64,000 nt of DNA from Frigoriglobus tundricola (GCF_013128195.2 NZ_CP053452.2:1612001-1676000), one strand, 5' to 3'. Counted from the stretch's first letter, positions 18,360 to 28,260 are shown. Program-made: numbers and translations. The notes: generated from the letters alone by a model not told the origin.

Positions 18360-19103
18360 TTAGCGGGGCGCGCCGCCCGCGCCCGCACCGCCACCCGCCG
18401 GGGCCGTCAGGTTGCCCTGGCCGCCGGTGCCCAGCGTGCCGGTGCCGGCCCCGCTGACCCCGCCGCGGTACTGGAGGATCGACCCGTTGTACGCCCGGAG
18501 GGCCATATCGGAGTTCATGCCCGGGACCGGCGCGTCGTGGACGAAGACCTCGAAGGCCACCGGGGCGAAGAGCTGCGTGCTCATGTACTGCTTGACGGCC
18601 GCCGCCCGCTTGGCGTCCAGTTCGGCCCGCACGTCGACGAGTTTACCCACGCTCTCCGGGGTGGTCGGGATGTCGCGGGCCGTCTGGATGTAGAGCCGGG
18701 GGTCCGGGGCCGGCCGGGCGCGGGTGAGCGAGTCGAGCTTCTCGATCCCGGCCGGCGTCAGCCGGTCGGTACCGGATTCGAAGTAGTAGTTCCAGATGGT
18801 CTGGTTCAGGAAGTGGCCGTTGGCGGCCTGCTGGGCGAACGGGCCGACCACGGACTCCCGGGCGGCGTAGTTGTACCGCTCCGGGTAGCACGGGTCGACG
18901 AAGTTGCGCCAGTGGTCCCCGATCGGGCCGTGGCCCTCGCCGCGGCCGCCGAGGCCGCCGCCGCTGCCCGGGCCGCCGCCGGTGCCGCTCCCGGCACAGC
19001 TGCCGCTGGAGCAACCGGTCGTGCCGGTGTTGACGCAGCCGATGGACCCCAAACCGCTCGTGAGAATGGCGGCCGCCGCGGCCGCACGCATCGTCCGGTT
19101 CAT
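18360..19103 (-). CDS. OmpA-like lipoprotein of the tad locus
   Basis: This protein (247 aa from the ATG at 19103) starts with a lipoprotein signal ending in GLGSIGC. AAGGAGG 6 nt upstream fixes that start; the longer frame to 19166 has none. A Gly/Ser/Cys-rich linker follows the cysteine. The middle part YYFESGTDRLTPAGIEKLDSL resembles the start of an OmpA-type peptidoglycan-binding domain, but the usual NxxLSxxRA motif is weak (ELDAKRAAAV). It may tether the Tad machine to the envelope. Low-complexity glycine/threonine segments make alignment unreliable. Confidence 0.7.
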   Translation of the reverse strand: MNRTMRAAAAAAILTSGLGSIGCVNTGTTGCSSGSCAGSGTGGGPGSGGGLGGRGEGHGPIGDHWRNFVDPCYPERYNYAARESVVGPFAQQAANGHFLNQTIWNYYFESGTDRLTPAGIEKLDSLTRARPAPDPRLYIQTARDIPTTPESVGKLVDVRAELDAKRAAAVKQYMSTQLFAPVAFEVFVHDAPVPGMNSDMALRAYNGSILQYRGGVSGAGTGTLGTGGQGNLTAPAGGGAGAGGAPR

Positions 19104-19248
19104 CGCACTCCTCCTTGAGACCGGCTGGGGCGTCCTGCCCTGAGACCGGGTCGAACTTCGGAACAAGTGGGCAGTGACATGGGGCCCGGGGACCGTCGGA
19201 ACCCGAGCGCTCGAGATCGGCCCCGCCCCACGTCACCGCCCGATTCAA

Positions 19249-20205
19249 CTAGCCCTTCAACAGGTTCTTCTGAATCTGGATGGCCGCGGGGCCGACCAGC
19301 ACCACGAAAATCGCCGGGAAGATGAACAGCACCAGCGGGAAGATCAGCTGCACGGCCGTCTTCGCCGCCTTTTCTTCCGCCAGCTGCCGGCGCCGGGTCC
19401 GCATCGAATCGGACTGCACCCGGAGCGCCTGCGCGATACTCGACCCGAACCGGTCGGCCTGGATGAGGATCGCCGCCAGGCTGCGGACGTCGTCCACGCC
19501 CGTGCGCACGCCCAGGTCGTGCAGCACCTCGCGCCGCGGGCGCCCCATCTGGAGCTGGAGGTTAGCCAGCGAGAACTCCTCGCAGATCGTTTTGGCGTGC
19601 CCCTTCATCTCTTCCGTCACCTTCCGCAGCGCCGCGTCCAGACCCAGCCCGGACTCGACGCACACCACCAACAGGTCGAGGGCGTCCGGCAGGGTGAGGA
19701 AGATCTCCTTCTGCCGGGTGGTCCGCAGGTGCCACAGCACCAGCTGCGGGAGGTAGAAGCCGACCCCCGTCAGCGCCGCCGTCCATTCAATCGACTTCAC
19801 GGTGAAGCCGTCTTTGACCAAGAAGAGCAGAACGGCCGGGAGGAGGAACACGAGTAGGCAAACTACGCGGATCCCGTGGTATACGCCGGCTGCGTTCTCG
19901 CTCCGGAACCCGGCGTTGGCCAGCTGGATGCGGAGCGAGTTCTTCTCCAGCTCGCTCTGCGGCTCCATCACCCCGCCGATGTTGCTGAACGCCTCCTTGA
20001 TCCCCTTGAACCGGCCGGCGGACTCGGCCTGCCCCATCTCGATCTCGACCAGCGACTTGGGCCGGCCGATCCGCTCCAGGCGCTCTTCCGCCTGGCTGTT
20101 GCGGCTGGAGATCATGGACAGCAGCCAGAACGTGCCCGCCACGATGGCGACGAACACGAACAGCGGCGTCAACTCGTCGGCGGTCAGGAACGCGAACAGT
20201 CCCAC
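19249..20205 (-). CDS. tadC: Tad inner-membrane platform protein TadC (T2SS F family)
   Basis: This 318-aa protein carries a T2SSF domain (~150-290: LPDALDLLVVCVESGLGLDAAL, with SLAAILIQADRFGSSIAQAL), which is diagnostic of GspF/TadC platform proteins. About four transmembrane helices are seen, at ~15, ~115-150, and the last near LIFPLVLFIFPAIFVVLVG. No ATG is available. A GTG at 20205 with CTGGAG 6 nt upstream gives a sensible N-terminus (GLFAFLTADELTP). It pairs with TadB 137 bp upstream to form the inner-membrane base for pilus assembly. Confidence 0.94.
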   Translation of the reverse strand: MGLFAFLTADELTPLFVFVAIVAGTFWLLSMISSRNSQAEERLERIGRPKSLVEIEMGQAESAGRFKGIKEAFSNIGGVMEPQSELEKNSLRIQLANAGFRSENAAGVYHGIRVVCLLVFLLPAVLLFLVKDGFTVKSIEWTAALTGVGFYLPQLVLWHLRTTRQKEIFLTLPDALDLLVVCVESGLGLDAALRKVTEEMKGHAKTICEEFSLANLQLQMGRPRREVLHDLGVRTGVDDVRSLAAILIQADRFGSSIAQALRVQSDSMRTRRRQLAEEKAAKTAVQLIFPLVLFIFPAIFVVLVGPAAIQIQKNLLKG

Positions 20206-20342
20206 GGCAGTCTCCAGGTGTCGGTGTGCAGTGTGCGGGGCGGACAGAGGGCGACTGGACCCTGAGGCCACTGGTTCGCCGGGGCGGGGGCCGGGAACTC
20301 GGGCTTTACGCCCCCACTCCACGCGGCCCGCGCCCCTCTTGC

Positions 20343-21302
20343 TCAGACCTTGATGTCCACGATCTTCTTGATGGCGTAGGAGCCGAGCAGCATGAGCACG
20401 ACGGCCCCGGCCGACATCTGCTGGCCCATCTTGTCCTTCCAGAGCAGCTCGATGTAGTCCGGCTTCATCCACAGCATCATCATGAACAGGCCGATGGGCA
20501 GGGCGATGAGGACGACCCCCGAGAGCCGCCCCTCGGCCGTCAGCGCCTTCACCTGCCCGAGGATCTTGAACCGCTCGCGGATCACGTGCCCGATCCGGTC
20601 CAGGATCTCCGCCAGGTCGCCACCGGTCTGCCGCTGGATCGCGACCGAGGTGACGAAGAACCGCAGGTCCAGGTTGGGCACGCGGTCGCACATCCCCTTC
20701 AGCGCCTCCTCGAGCGGGATGCCCAGGTTCTGCTCCTCGTACACCCGGCCGAACTCCTTGCAGATCGGGGCGGGCATCTCCTCGGCGACCACGTGCATGC
20801 CGGCGGCCAGCGAGTGCCCGGCCCGGAGGGCGCGGGCGACCAGTTCCATCGCGTCCGGCAGCTGCCCGGCGAACGCCTTGAGCCGGCCGGCCCGCTTGGT
20901 GTACAGCCACACCCAGGGCAGGGTGAAGAACACCAGCGCCCCCAGCGGGAGCACGTACAGGTTCACCAGCCAGATGCTCAGGGCGGCCCCGAGGACCCCC
21001 AGCCCGAGCGAGATGCCGAACAGCGCGCTCGGCTTGATGTTGCAGTCCGCCTGCTCGAACACCTTGGTCAGGTTGAAGAACTCCGGCGTGAGCCGGTCCA
21101 TCAGCGTCTTCCGGTCCACCTCCTGGAGGGCCTGCTTCAGGAGCATGTCGGCGGACGAGTCCTTGCGCACGTTCCGCCCGACCAACTGGTCGAGCCGGTC
21201 GGACGCCTTTTCGTCGTCGCCCCGGGTGAAGGCGATGTACAGCATCGCGACCATCGCGATGACCAGACCGCCGACCAACACCGGGAGCAAAATCGGGTTC
21301 AT
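20343..21302 (-). CDS. tadB: Tad inner-membrane platform protein TadB (T2SS F family)
   Basis: This is a 319-aa protein. The N-terminal helix NPILLPVLVGGLVIAMVAML and a second hydrophobic pair (~90-130) are followed by the T2SSF domain (LPDAMELVARALRAGHSLAAG, then FVTSVAIQRQTGGDLAEIL) and C-terminal helices. The ATG at 21302 is preferred to the longer frame because homology starts there. Together with TadC it forms the platform driven by the CpaF ATPase. The gap to cpaF is 181 bp. Confidence 0.94.
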   Translation of the reverse strand: MNPILLPVLVGGLVIAMVAMLYIAFTRGDDEKASDRLDQLVGRNVRKDSSADMLLKQALQEVDRKTLMDRLTPEFFNLTKVFEQADCNIKPSALFGISLGLGVLGAALSIWLVNLYVLPLGALVFFTLPWVWLYTKRAGRLKAFAGQLPDAMELVARALRAGHSLAAGMHVVAEEMPAPICKEFGRVYEEQNLGIPLEEALKGMCDRVPNLDLRFFVTSVAIQRQTGGDLAEILDRIGHVIRERFKILGQVKALTAEGRLSGVVLIALPIGLFMMMLWMKPDYIELLWKDKMGQQMSAGAVVLMLLGSYAIKKIVDIKV

Positions 21303-21483
21303 CTGGGTCCACCTGGCGCGGGGTGCGGGGTGCGGGGCCGGGCGGCGCCCGGCGCGTGTGCGAGTCTCACCCTCCTGGCGTCCCGTGGTCCGGCCCGAGA
21401 TCCGTTCGGGCCGCGTTCGTGTCCTGTGAGCGGGTCGGTCTTCGGTCGGCGCGGCCGCTCCGGCGGGCCGCACCGGGGCACAA

Positions 21484-22878
21484 TCAGTCGCGCATGAGGA
21501 TGCGCTCGGCGAACATGTTCGACGGCAGCTTCACGCCCTTCGACTCGAGCCGGTTGATGAACGTCGGGCGGACCCCGGTCGCCTCGAACTGGCCGTAGGC
21601 GCGGCCGTTCTGGTCGATGCCGAGCTGCTTGTACCGGAACACTTCCTGCATGATGATGATGTCCTGCTCCATGTTCATCACTTCCGTGATGTGCGTGATC
21701 TTGCGCGGCCCGCCCTGGAGCCGGTTCGCCTGGATGATCAGGTCGATGGCGGAGCTGATCTGCTGCCGCATCGCCTTCACCGGGAGCTCGAACCCGCCCA
21801 TCATGATCATCGTTTCGAGCCGGGTCAGGGCCTCGCGCGGCGTGTTGGCGTGGAGCGTCGCGAGCGAGCCGCCGTGGCCGGTGTTCATGGCCTGGAGCAT
21901 GTCCAGGGCCTCCGAGCCGCGGACCTCACCGATGATGATGCGCTCGGGCCGCATGCGCAGGGCGTTCCGCACGCAGTCGCGCGTGGTCACGGCGCCCTTG
22001 CCCTCGATGTTCGGCGGGCGGGTCTCCAGCCGGACCACGTGGTCCTGTTGCAACTGGAGCTCGGCCGCGTCCTCGATCGTCACCACCCGCTCGTCGCCGG
22101 GGATGAAGCTGGAGAGCGTGTTGAGCAGGGTGGTCTTGCCGCACCCCGTGCCGCCGCTGATGAGCACGTTCAGGCGGGCCTTGATGCACGCCTCCATCAG
22201 CATCGCCATCTCGGGGGTGAACGCCTTGTAGTTCAGCAGGTCCTCGAGCTTCAGCGGGTTGGCCCCGAACCGGCGGATGCTCAGGCTCGGGCCGTCCAGC
22301 GCGATCGGCGGGATGACCGCGTTCACGCGGGACCCGTCCGGGAGCCGGGCGTCCACCATCGGGCTGGTCTCGTCCACCCGGCGCCCGACCTTCGACACGA
22401 TGCGGTCGATGATCTGCATCAGGTGGTCGTTGTCCCGGAACTTGACCTCCGTCTTCTCCAGCTTGCCGCGGCGCTCGACGTAGCACTTGTGCGGGCCGTT
22501 CACCAGGATGTCGCTGACCGTCGGGTCCTTGAGGAGGATCTCCAGCGGGCCGAACCCGAGGGTCTCGTCGAGCACCTCCTCGATCAGCTTCTCCCGCTCG
22601 ATGCGGTTGAGCAGCGGGTTCTCGGTGTCGCACAGGTGCTCGATGACCCGGCGGATGTCCCGCCGCATCGCCTCGCTCGACAGGTCCTTGATGCGGGTGA
22701 AGTCCAGCCGCTCGACCAGTTTCGAGTGGATCTGCCGCTTCAGCTCGTCGAAGTTCTTGTTCCCGCCGCCCCCCGGCCCGCCGATGCTCGGGCTGGACAG
22801 CCGCGAGATGCTGCTGCCGCCCACGCTCGGGTGGTTCAGGCTGTTGAGCTTCGAGATCCCTTGCTGGAGCCGACTCAT
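21484..22878 (-). CDS. cpaF: Tad/Flp pilus assembly ATPase CpaF (TadA)
   Basis: This 464-aa hexameric secretion ATPase of the GspE/VirB11 superfamily has Walker [16 protein letters not shown] (~245-260), an Asp box around [10 protein letters not shown], Walker [21 protein letters not shown] and a His box [18 protein letters not shown]. The N-terminal ~45 residues are Ser/Gly-rich and non-conserved; the CpaF N-terminal domain follows ([18 protein letters not shown]). It powers Flp pilin polymerisation through TadB/TadC. The ATG is at 22878. A 152-bp gap with an imperfect GTCAGAGGGCAG/TCTGTCCTCTGA inverted repeat separates it from cpaE. Confidence 0.97.
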   Translation of the reverse strand: MSRLQQGISKLNSLNHPSVGGSSISRLSSPSIGGPGGGGNKNFDELKRQIHSKLVERLDFTRIKDLSSEAMRRDIRRVIEHLCDTENPLLNRIEREKLIEEVLDETLGFGPLEILLKDPTVSDILVNGPHKCYVERRGKLEKTEVKFRDNDHLMQIIDRIVSKVGRRVDETSPMVDARLPDGSRVNAVIPPIALDGPSLSIRRFGANPLKLEDLLNYKAFTPEMAMLMEACIKARLNVLISGGTGCGKTTLLNTLSSFIPGDERVVTIEDAAELQLQQDHVVRLETRPPNIEGKGAVTTRDCVRNALRMRPERIIIGEVRGSEALDMLQAMNTGHGGSLATLHANTPREALTRLETMIMMGGFELPVKAMRQQISSAIDLIIQANRLQGGPRKITHITEVMNMEQDIIIMQEVFRYKQLGIDQNGRAYGQFEATGVRPTFINRLESKGVKLPSNMFAERILMRD

Positions 22879-23030
22879 GGTGTTCGCTTCCCGGTATCGT
22901 CGGAGGTTGGGCGAAGCGGGCAGAAGTCAGAGGGCAGGGGCGGTGGGCCGTGGGACCCGGCCCCGCGCGCATCCCGTCTTTCTTCTGGCCGATCTTCTGT
23001 CCTCTGATCTCAGTCCCCTGGTCTCTGGTC

Positions 23031-24257
23031 CTACCGCTTCCCGAAGAACCCCCACCCGCCCTTGCTCCCGCGGCCGTCCGCGGGCGCGGCGACCGGCTTG
23101 CCGTAGAGGGCCTGGGCCAGCCCGTAAATGCTCTGCTGGACCCGGCTCTTCGGGGCGTACTTCACGAGCGGGTGCCCGGCCACGCGGGCGCCGATCACCG
23201 ACTTCGTGTCGTTGGGCACCTGCCAGAAGATCGGCTTGCCGATCACCTCTTCGGCCTTCTTGAGGCTGATCCCCTCTTCCACCGAGTCCGCGCCCTGGCG
23301 GTTGATCACCACCCGCACCTTGTCCGCGAGGTTCTCCTCGCCGCCCAGGCAGTGGATGAGCCGCACCACGTTCCGCAAGCTCGCCAGCTCCAGTTGCGCG
23401 ACCAGGAGGATCATGTCGGCCATCCGCAGGCCCATCAGGTCGGTCGGCAGGAGCGACTTGGACAGGTCGAGGACCAGGTGCGTGTAGCTGATCTTGAGCA
23501 GGTTGAGGATGCGCTCCACGTGCTGCTCGTGCACGATGCCGCCCTCGGCGATCTCCAGCGGGTGCCGCAGGATCGCCAGCCCGCTGGCCTCGTGCTTGGC
23601 CATCGCGCGGCGGAGGAAGTTCATGTCCAGGCGCTCGATGTTCCGCGCCAGGTCGGCGATCGAGATGTTCTCGAACCCGTTCACCTCCAGGGCGATGTCG
23701 GCGTCGCCGAGGGCCAGGTCGAGGTCGATCAGGGCGGCGGCGTTGCCCGGGTCGGCGGCCAGCGTGGCGGCCAGGTTGACGGCCAGCGTGGTGGTGCCGA
23801 CGCCCCCGCGGGACCCCAGGACCGCGATCATGGACGACGCGCCGGTCGTCCGGACCGAGGTGGACCCGCCGGGCGGGGCCTCGCCGCCGCTGCCCCCGTT
23901 CTCGCCCAGCGCCCGCCGCAGGGCGGCGAGCATGTCTTCGAGCCCGACCGGGTGCGTCAGGAAGTACTTGGCGCCCCGCTGGAGCGACTGGAGCAGCGCC
24001 TGGTGGTCGTGGCTGATGGTCAGGATCGGCAGCTTCGGGTGCTCCACCGAGAGCTGGCCGATCATCTGCAGCGCCTTCTCCTTGTTGGCGTCGAGCGCGA
24101 CGATGGCCAGGTCCGGCGTGGACTGCTGGATCACCTCGAAGAAGTACTCGTACCGGGCGCATTCGGCTTCGAGCCACACGAAGTCGACCCCCAGGAGCAG
24201 CGTGCGGAGCGACTCGCGGGTCGATTCGGTCGGGTCTACGATCGCGACGCGTTGCAT
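23031..24257 (-). CDS. cpaE: Pilus assembly protein CpaE/TadZ (receiver-like plus ParA-type ATPase)
   Basis: This 408-aa protein has an N-terminal receiver-like domain (RVAIVDPTESTRESLRTLL to ~120) that probably lacks normal phosphorylation. A MinD/ParA-type ATPase follows, with deviant Walker A GSRGGVGTTTLAVNLAATLA (~148-167) and the switch region LIDLDLALGDADIAL. CpaE/TadZ positions the Tad pilus machine at the pole or cell surface. The ATG at 24257 is chosen; a GTG three codons earlier is possible. The C-terminus is basic and Gly-rich (GRGSKGGWGFFGKR). Confidence 0.94.
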   Translation of the reverse strand: MQRVAIVDPTESTRESLRTLLLGVDFVWLEAECARYEYFFEVIQQSTPDLAIVALDANKEKALQMIGQLSVEHPKLPILTISHDHQALLQSLQRGAKYFLTHPVGLEDMLAALRRALGENGGSGGEAPPGGSTSVRTTGASSMIAVLGSRGGVGTTTLAVNLAATLAADPGNAAALIDLDLALGDADIALEVNGFENISIADLARNIERLDMNFLRRAMAKHEASGLAILRHPLEIAEGGIVHEQHVERILNLLKISYTHLVLDLSKSLLPTDLMGLRMADMILLVAQLELASLRNVVRLIHCLGGEENLADKVRVVINRQGADSVEEGISLKKAEEVIGKPIFWQVPNDTKSVIGARVAGHPLVKYAPKSRVQQSIYGLAQALYGKPVAAPADGRGSKGGWGFFGKR

Positions 24258-24377
24258 ATCCACCACCGAGTGTTGTGCCGCGTGTGGGTCAGTCGTATCG
24301 GGGTCGCGCCTCGACCCCAGGGGCGGCCTGGGGTCGGGCGCGGGCGTTTACTTCTCGGTCCCGGCCGCCGGCCCGGG

Positions 24378-26129
24378 TCAGCCGGGCGGCACCGGCGCCC
24401 CGGTCACGGGCGGCGGCGGGGGCGGCAGCGGCAGGTTCACGGGCGCCGGTTCGGTCACCGGGGCCGGCGCCGCCCCGACCGACGGGAGCTCGGCGGGCGG
24501 CACCGCGGCCGGGGGCGCCGCGCCCGTCCCGCTCGGCGGGATCGTGGGCGCGATCGGGGGCAGCGGGACCGGCATCGCCGGGCCGCCGCCGCCGGGCGGC
24601 AGGCCGAAGCCCGGGGTCACCGGCAGGCAGGTGCCGTTCGGCCCCTTGCACACGCCCCCCGCACACGGGTACTTGTTGATCGTCGGGTCACACTTGTACG
24701 CCGCGTTGTAACACTTCCCGTTCCACACCTTGCGTTGCCCGCGCGGGGCCTCAAGAATGTTTTCCAAGAATAGTTCATAATCGTCGGGCGTGCGGGTTTC
24801 CATTCCCGGAAGCCGCTTCGGGGCCTGGCACGGGTCCAGCGCCTCGACCAGCCGCGGGGTGACCATGATCACCAGCTCGCTCTCCCGCGTCTGGTAGGAG
24901 ACCGAGCTGAACCCGAACCCGATGAACGGCAGGTCGCCGACGACCGGCACCTTGTTCGTCGACGCCTGGATGCTGTTCTGGATCAGGCCGCCGATGGCGA
25001 ACGTCTGTCCCGACTCCAGCAGCACGGTGGACCGCACGCTCTGTTCCGTGAAGCCCGGGCTGGTCGCCCCGCCCACGGTGATCCCGAGGCCCTGGCTCAC
25101 CGCCGTGATCCGCGGGTTGATGTCCAGCCAGATCTTGCCGTTGCCGTACACGATCGGCGCCACTTCCAGTTCGGTCCCGAACGGCACCAGTTGCACACCG
25201 GGGCCGGTGATGCCGGAGGTGCCGCTGAGGATGGCCTGCTGGCCGCCGGCCCGGAAGAACGCCGGGCGCCCGCTCTGGGTCACGACCTTCGGTTCGGCCA
25301 GGAACTTCGCCACCCCTTCCGTTCGGAGGGCCTGCAGGGCCCCGAAGAACTTGTTCGGCAGGATGCCCAACTGGATGTTGGCGGTGTTGCTGACCGTGAC
25401 CGCGCCGCCCGCTGTCGACGGCGGCGTCAACAGGCCGCTGACGATGCTGGAGAACGTCGTCCCGCCCGCACTGCCGCCCGGGGCGATGAAGTCGAACCCG
25501 CGGGCCCGCAGCGTGTTGCGGTCCACCGACGCGATCACCACCTCGATCTGCACCAGTTGCGCGCCGCCGACCTGGATCGCGTTGATCACGTTGTTGACAC
25601 CGGCCCCGACGGCGCTGTTCGCCAGCCGGGCGATGATGTCGGCATCCTGGGGGGTGGTCACGTACCCGGTAAGGATGATCACGTTGCCCAGGCCGGGCTG
25701 GACGTCCACGTTGGCCGTCGGCACCGTCCGCTTGATCAGGTTGCGGAGCTGGGCCAGGTCGGGCTGAACGACCACTTCGTACTTGATCGGCGGCAGGTCC
25801 TTCTGCACGACCGTCAGTTGGCTCACGCCGCCGGTCTTGCCCCGCAGGAACAACTTCCTCGGGTTGTTCGGATCGACCCGGGCCTCGAGGATGTCGTCGC
25901 GGCTGACCAGGATGTCGGTCGGCGGCGGCCCGTCCTTCAAGCCGAGGTCGAAGCTCACGAGGGCGTTGAGCGGCACAATAATCGCGCCGGTCTTGGCGTC
26001 CACCAGGGCGGCCGGCGGCGGGTTCTTCGGGTCCGGCGGCTGGGCCCGGCCGGTGCTCAGAGCCGCCAGACCCAGCGTCAGAATTAGGGCCCACGGTACG
26101 AACCGTCGGGCGGTACGCGTCAGGTGCAT
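24378..26129 (-). CDS. cpaC: Tad secretin CpaC/RcpA with a Cys-rich and Pro-rich tail
   Basis: This 583-aa outer-membrane secretin has a signal peptide (RRFVPWALILTLGLAALSTG), an N-terminal pilus-assembly domain (~40-110), a BON-like segment (GNVIILTGYVTTPQDADIIA) and the secretin core ending in the signature VPVVGDLPFIGFGFSS and ELVIMVTPRLVEAL. After the core come about 150 further residues: a six-cysteine segment (KCYNAAYKCD ... CAGGVCKGPNGTC), then a proline/alanine-rich tail. The ATG at 26129 has AGGAGAGG upstream. It forms the gated pore for the Flp pilus. The tail is unusual for the family. Confidence 0.94.
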   Translation of the reverse strand: MHLTRTARRFVPWALILTLGLAALSTGRAQPPDPKNPPPAALVDAKTGAIIVPLNALVSFDLGLKDGPPPTDILVSRDDILEARVDPNNPRKLFLRGKTGGVSQLTVVQKDLPPIKYEVVVQPDLAQLRNLIKRTVPTANVDVQPGLGNVIILTGYVTTPQDADIIARLANSAVGAGVNNVINAIQVGGAQLVQIEVVIASVDRNTLRARGFDFIAPGGSAGGTTFSSIVSGLLTPPSTAGGAVTVSNTANIQLGILPNKFFGALQALRTEGVAKFLAEPKVVTQSGRPAFFRAGGQQAILSGTSGITGPGVQLVPFGTELEVAPIVYGNGKIWLDINPRITAVSQGLGITVGGATSPGFTEQSVRSTVLLESGQTFAIGGLIQNSIQASTNKVPVVGDLPFIGFGFSSVSYQTRESELVIMVTPRLVEALDPCQAPKRLPGMETRTPDDYELFLENILEAPRGQRKVWNGKCYNAAYKCDPTINKYPCAGGVCKGPNGTCLPVTPGFGLPPGGGGPAMPVPLPPIAPTIPPSGTGAAPPAAVPPAELPSVGAAPAPVTEPAPVNLPLPPPPPPVTGAPVPPG

Positions 26130-26339
26130 CCGTTCACCTCTCCTCACTGCGGGCGGGTTTCACCCCGCCCGGCTGGCATCGTCATCCCGCCGGCCGGTTT
26201 GGGACCGGGACCGACCGGGACTCACTTGGGTGGTGGGCATCCGAACCCACCTGGGGGCCGCCGGGGCCACGGGTGACCCGTGGCGCCCGCCGGTTGTGTT
26301 CCGGTTGAGGACTCGCCTCCGCAACCGGAACGGGTGCTC

Positions 26340-27644
26340 TCAGTCCCGCTTCTTGGACTCCGGGTCCGCCTTCGGCGTCTCCGGCGCCTCGTCCTTCGAG
26401 GCCTGCTCGGGGGTCAGTTCGGCGATCTTCTTCCACACGCCCGGCTTCACCTCTTCGAACCGGTGAATCACGGTGCCGTTGGAGGTGTGGACCGCCACGT
26501 CGTGCGTCCGCTTCTTGACCACCACCGGCGGGGGCGGCACTTCCTTCGGGGCCGGTTCCGGCTTCACCTCGGGCTTGATCTCGACCTTGTCCTGCGGGAC
26601 CGGCTTCGGGGCGAACCCGATCATCGTCGGCGTCACCCACTGCCCCTTCGCCACGCCGGTCTTGAACTGCTGGCCCAGCGCGTCGGTCAGATCGCCCAGG
26701 GCGTCAACCGCGAGGTCCTTCGGCAGCTCCTTGAGCTCGAACGCCTCGGCGATCAGGTCCTTCGTGACGTCGGTGTTCGGGGCGATCTCCTTGACGGCGA
26801 TCAGCACCTTCCGCGTCTCGACGACCGGGGGCATCGGCGCCGGCGGCGTCGGCGGCGCCGGGGGCGTTTCGATCTTCGGCTCCGGCTTGGGCGGCGTGGG
26901 CGGGACCGGCTTGTCGCCGCCGCCGTCGCTCGGCCTCACGCCGATCTGGTTGTCGGGGTCGGAGAGCATCGCGAGGACGCTCTCCATGTTGTAACTCTTG
27001 TCCGATTCGTTGCTCTTGTTCGGGTGGCGGAGCATCAGCTCGATCGTGCAGCCGCGGCTCTTGGCCAGCGACAGGAGGAGCGCTTCTTTTTCCCGCACCG
27101 CGAACGACACCGTGTTCATGCTCGGGTAGGTGCCCTCCTTGCTGCCGACCGTGTTCGTGTCCACCGCGACGACGAGCATGTTCACCAGGAGCGGGAACGC
27201 GAGGGTCTTGTTGCCCGACCGGACGGTGGCGTTCACGTTCACCCGGCTGCCCGGCCCGACGAACCCGGCGGCGGCGTTGGCGACGCCGACTTGCAGGGAG
27301 ACCATGTCGTACCCGTCGGGCAGCGTCACCACGCCGCCCTTGGTGAGGTCCGACGGGTTGAACGTCTCATCGGTCCGGACCGGGCGCGTGAGCTTCTTGT
27401 CCAGGAGCTCTTCGCGGTTGATGACGATCGTCGGCGGCAGCCCCTCCTTCGGCACCGTCTTGGTTTTCACCATCTTGTCGAGGTCCTCTCGCGTGATCAG
27501 CGTGCCGACGGGCAGGTCCTTGGCCGCCACCAGCACCTGAACCTGTTCCACCTGGCCCTTCGCGCTCATCTGCGAGGTCAGGAATGCGGCCACGAGGCCG
27601 CACCCGACCGCCACAACCATCAAGATCACGTTCTTCTGCTTCAT
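26340..27644 (-). CDS. cpaB: Flp pilus assembly protein CpaB/RcpC with two SAF-like modules
   Basis: This 434-aa protein has one N-terminal membrane anchor (VILMVVAVGCGLVAAFLTS), an SAF domain (QVLVAAKDLPVGTLITREDL, ~35-55) and the CpaB middle domain (GYDMVSLQVGVANAAAGFVG). A proline-rich linker then leads to a second SAF-like segment (KVLIAVKEIAPNTDVTKDL, ~275). The C-terminus is Lys/Glu/Pro-rich with another basic patch. CpaB is a periplasmic partner of the secretin. GAGAGG precedes the ATG. The second SAF copy and long tail make it larger than typical CpaB (~260-300 aa). Confidence 0.92.
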   Translation of the reverse strand: MKQKNVILMVVAVGCGLVAAFLTSQMSAKGQVEQVQVLVAAKDLPVGTLITREDLDKMVKTKTVPKEGLPPTIVINREELLDKKLTRPVRTDETFNPSDLTKGGVVTLPDGYDMVSLQVGVANAAAGFVGPGSRVNVNATVRSGNKTLAFPLLVNMLVVAVDTNTVGSKEGTYPSMNTVSFAVREKEALLLSLAKSRGCTIELMLRHPNKSNESDKSYNMESVLAMLSDPDNQIGVRPSDGGGDKPVPPTPPKPEPKIETPPAPPTPPAPMPPVVETRKVLIAVKEIAPNTDVTKDLIAEAFELKELPKDLAVDALGDLTDALGQQFKTGVAKGQWVTPTMIGFAPKPVPQDKVEIKPEVKPEPAPKEVPPPPVVVKKRTHDVAVHTSNGTVIHRFEEVKPGVWKKIAELTPEQASKDEAPETPKADPESKKRD

Positions 27645-28260
27645 AGGTGCAACCTCTCGGAGACAAAAAAATGGCCGTTTGTCGGGTCCGGCGGGCCCGC
27701 GGGCGGGCTCGTCGGGACAAGTGCCAGCGGATGGTCCGCGGCGGCCGTCTCGCGAAAGGGCGGAGACGACCGGCTGCCGCTCGGCGGCGCTGCGAGCGCC
27801 GCCGGGCGGCGTGGGGCCTTACACGGCCCCACGTGCGTGCTCCGGTCATCCGGGATCGGGTGACCGGGGCCGCCAAGCCCTCTGTTGGTCGTGACCCGGG
27901 GCGGCACCGCCCGATCGTCTCCGGTTCGCGTCCGGCGAGCGGTTCGGCGCTCGCCGGACGTTTGAACCTTACCGGATTTACCGGACTTGTGTGATGTGCC
28001 ACCTGTTCCCCCCGCCCTCAAAATCGGCTGGGCGGGTCGGGTTCCTTCAGTCTTTCAGAATTTCGCGGGTGTACTGAAAATTCGCAACTTGCCTGTTCTA
28101 TAGCTCACCCCGGAGCGCCCGGTTGTCGCGAGTCACCGGATTTTTCCGAACGGGGCGAAAGTGCCGTTAAGTTTGCCGGCGGGCGGGCCGTGCGAGCGGC
28201 CGGCCCCGGGCGTTCGGCGCCCCGCCCGCCCGCGCGGGGCGGGGGCGCCGGCACTCGACC
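27645..28260. other. Non-coding gap with several GC-rich hairpins
   Basis: No gene is recognised in these 616 bp inside the tad run. Three strong hairpins are visible: 27783..27803 (GGCGGCGCT/AGCGCCGCC), 27810..27833 (CGTGGGGCC/GGCCCCACG) and 28215..28249 (GGCGCCCCGCCC against GGGCGGGGGCGCC). The last lies just after the prepilin peptidase stop codon and could terminate or protect that transcript, but it has no T-tract. The first two would sit in the leader of cpaB. The region 28040..28110 is AT-richer and may hold a promoter for cpaB and the genes after it. Confidence 0.5.

Noticed and set aside
19249-21312. A 687-codon minus-strand frame that looks like a fusion ending in TadC
   Set aside because: Only the part from 20205 onward is TadC. 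The earlier part is out of frame with tadB, which is a normal gene in another frame.
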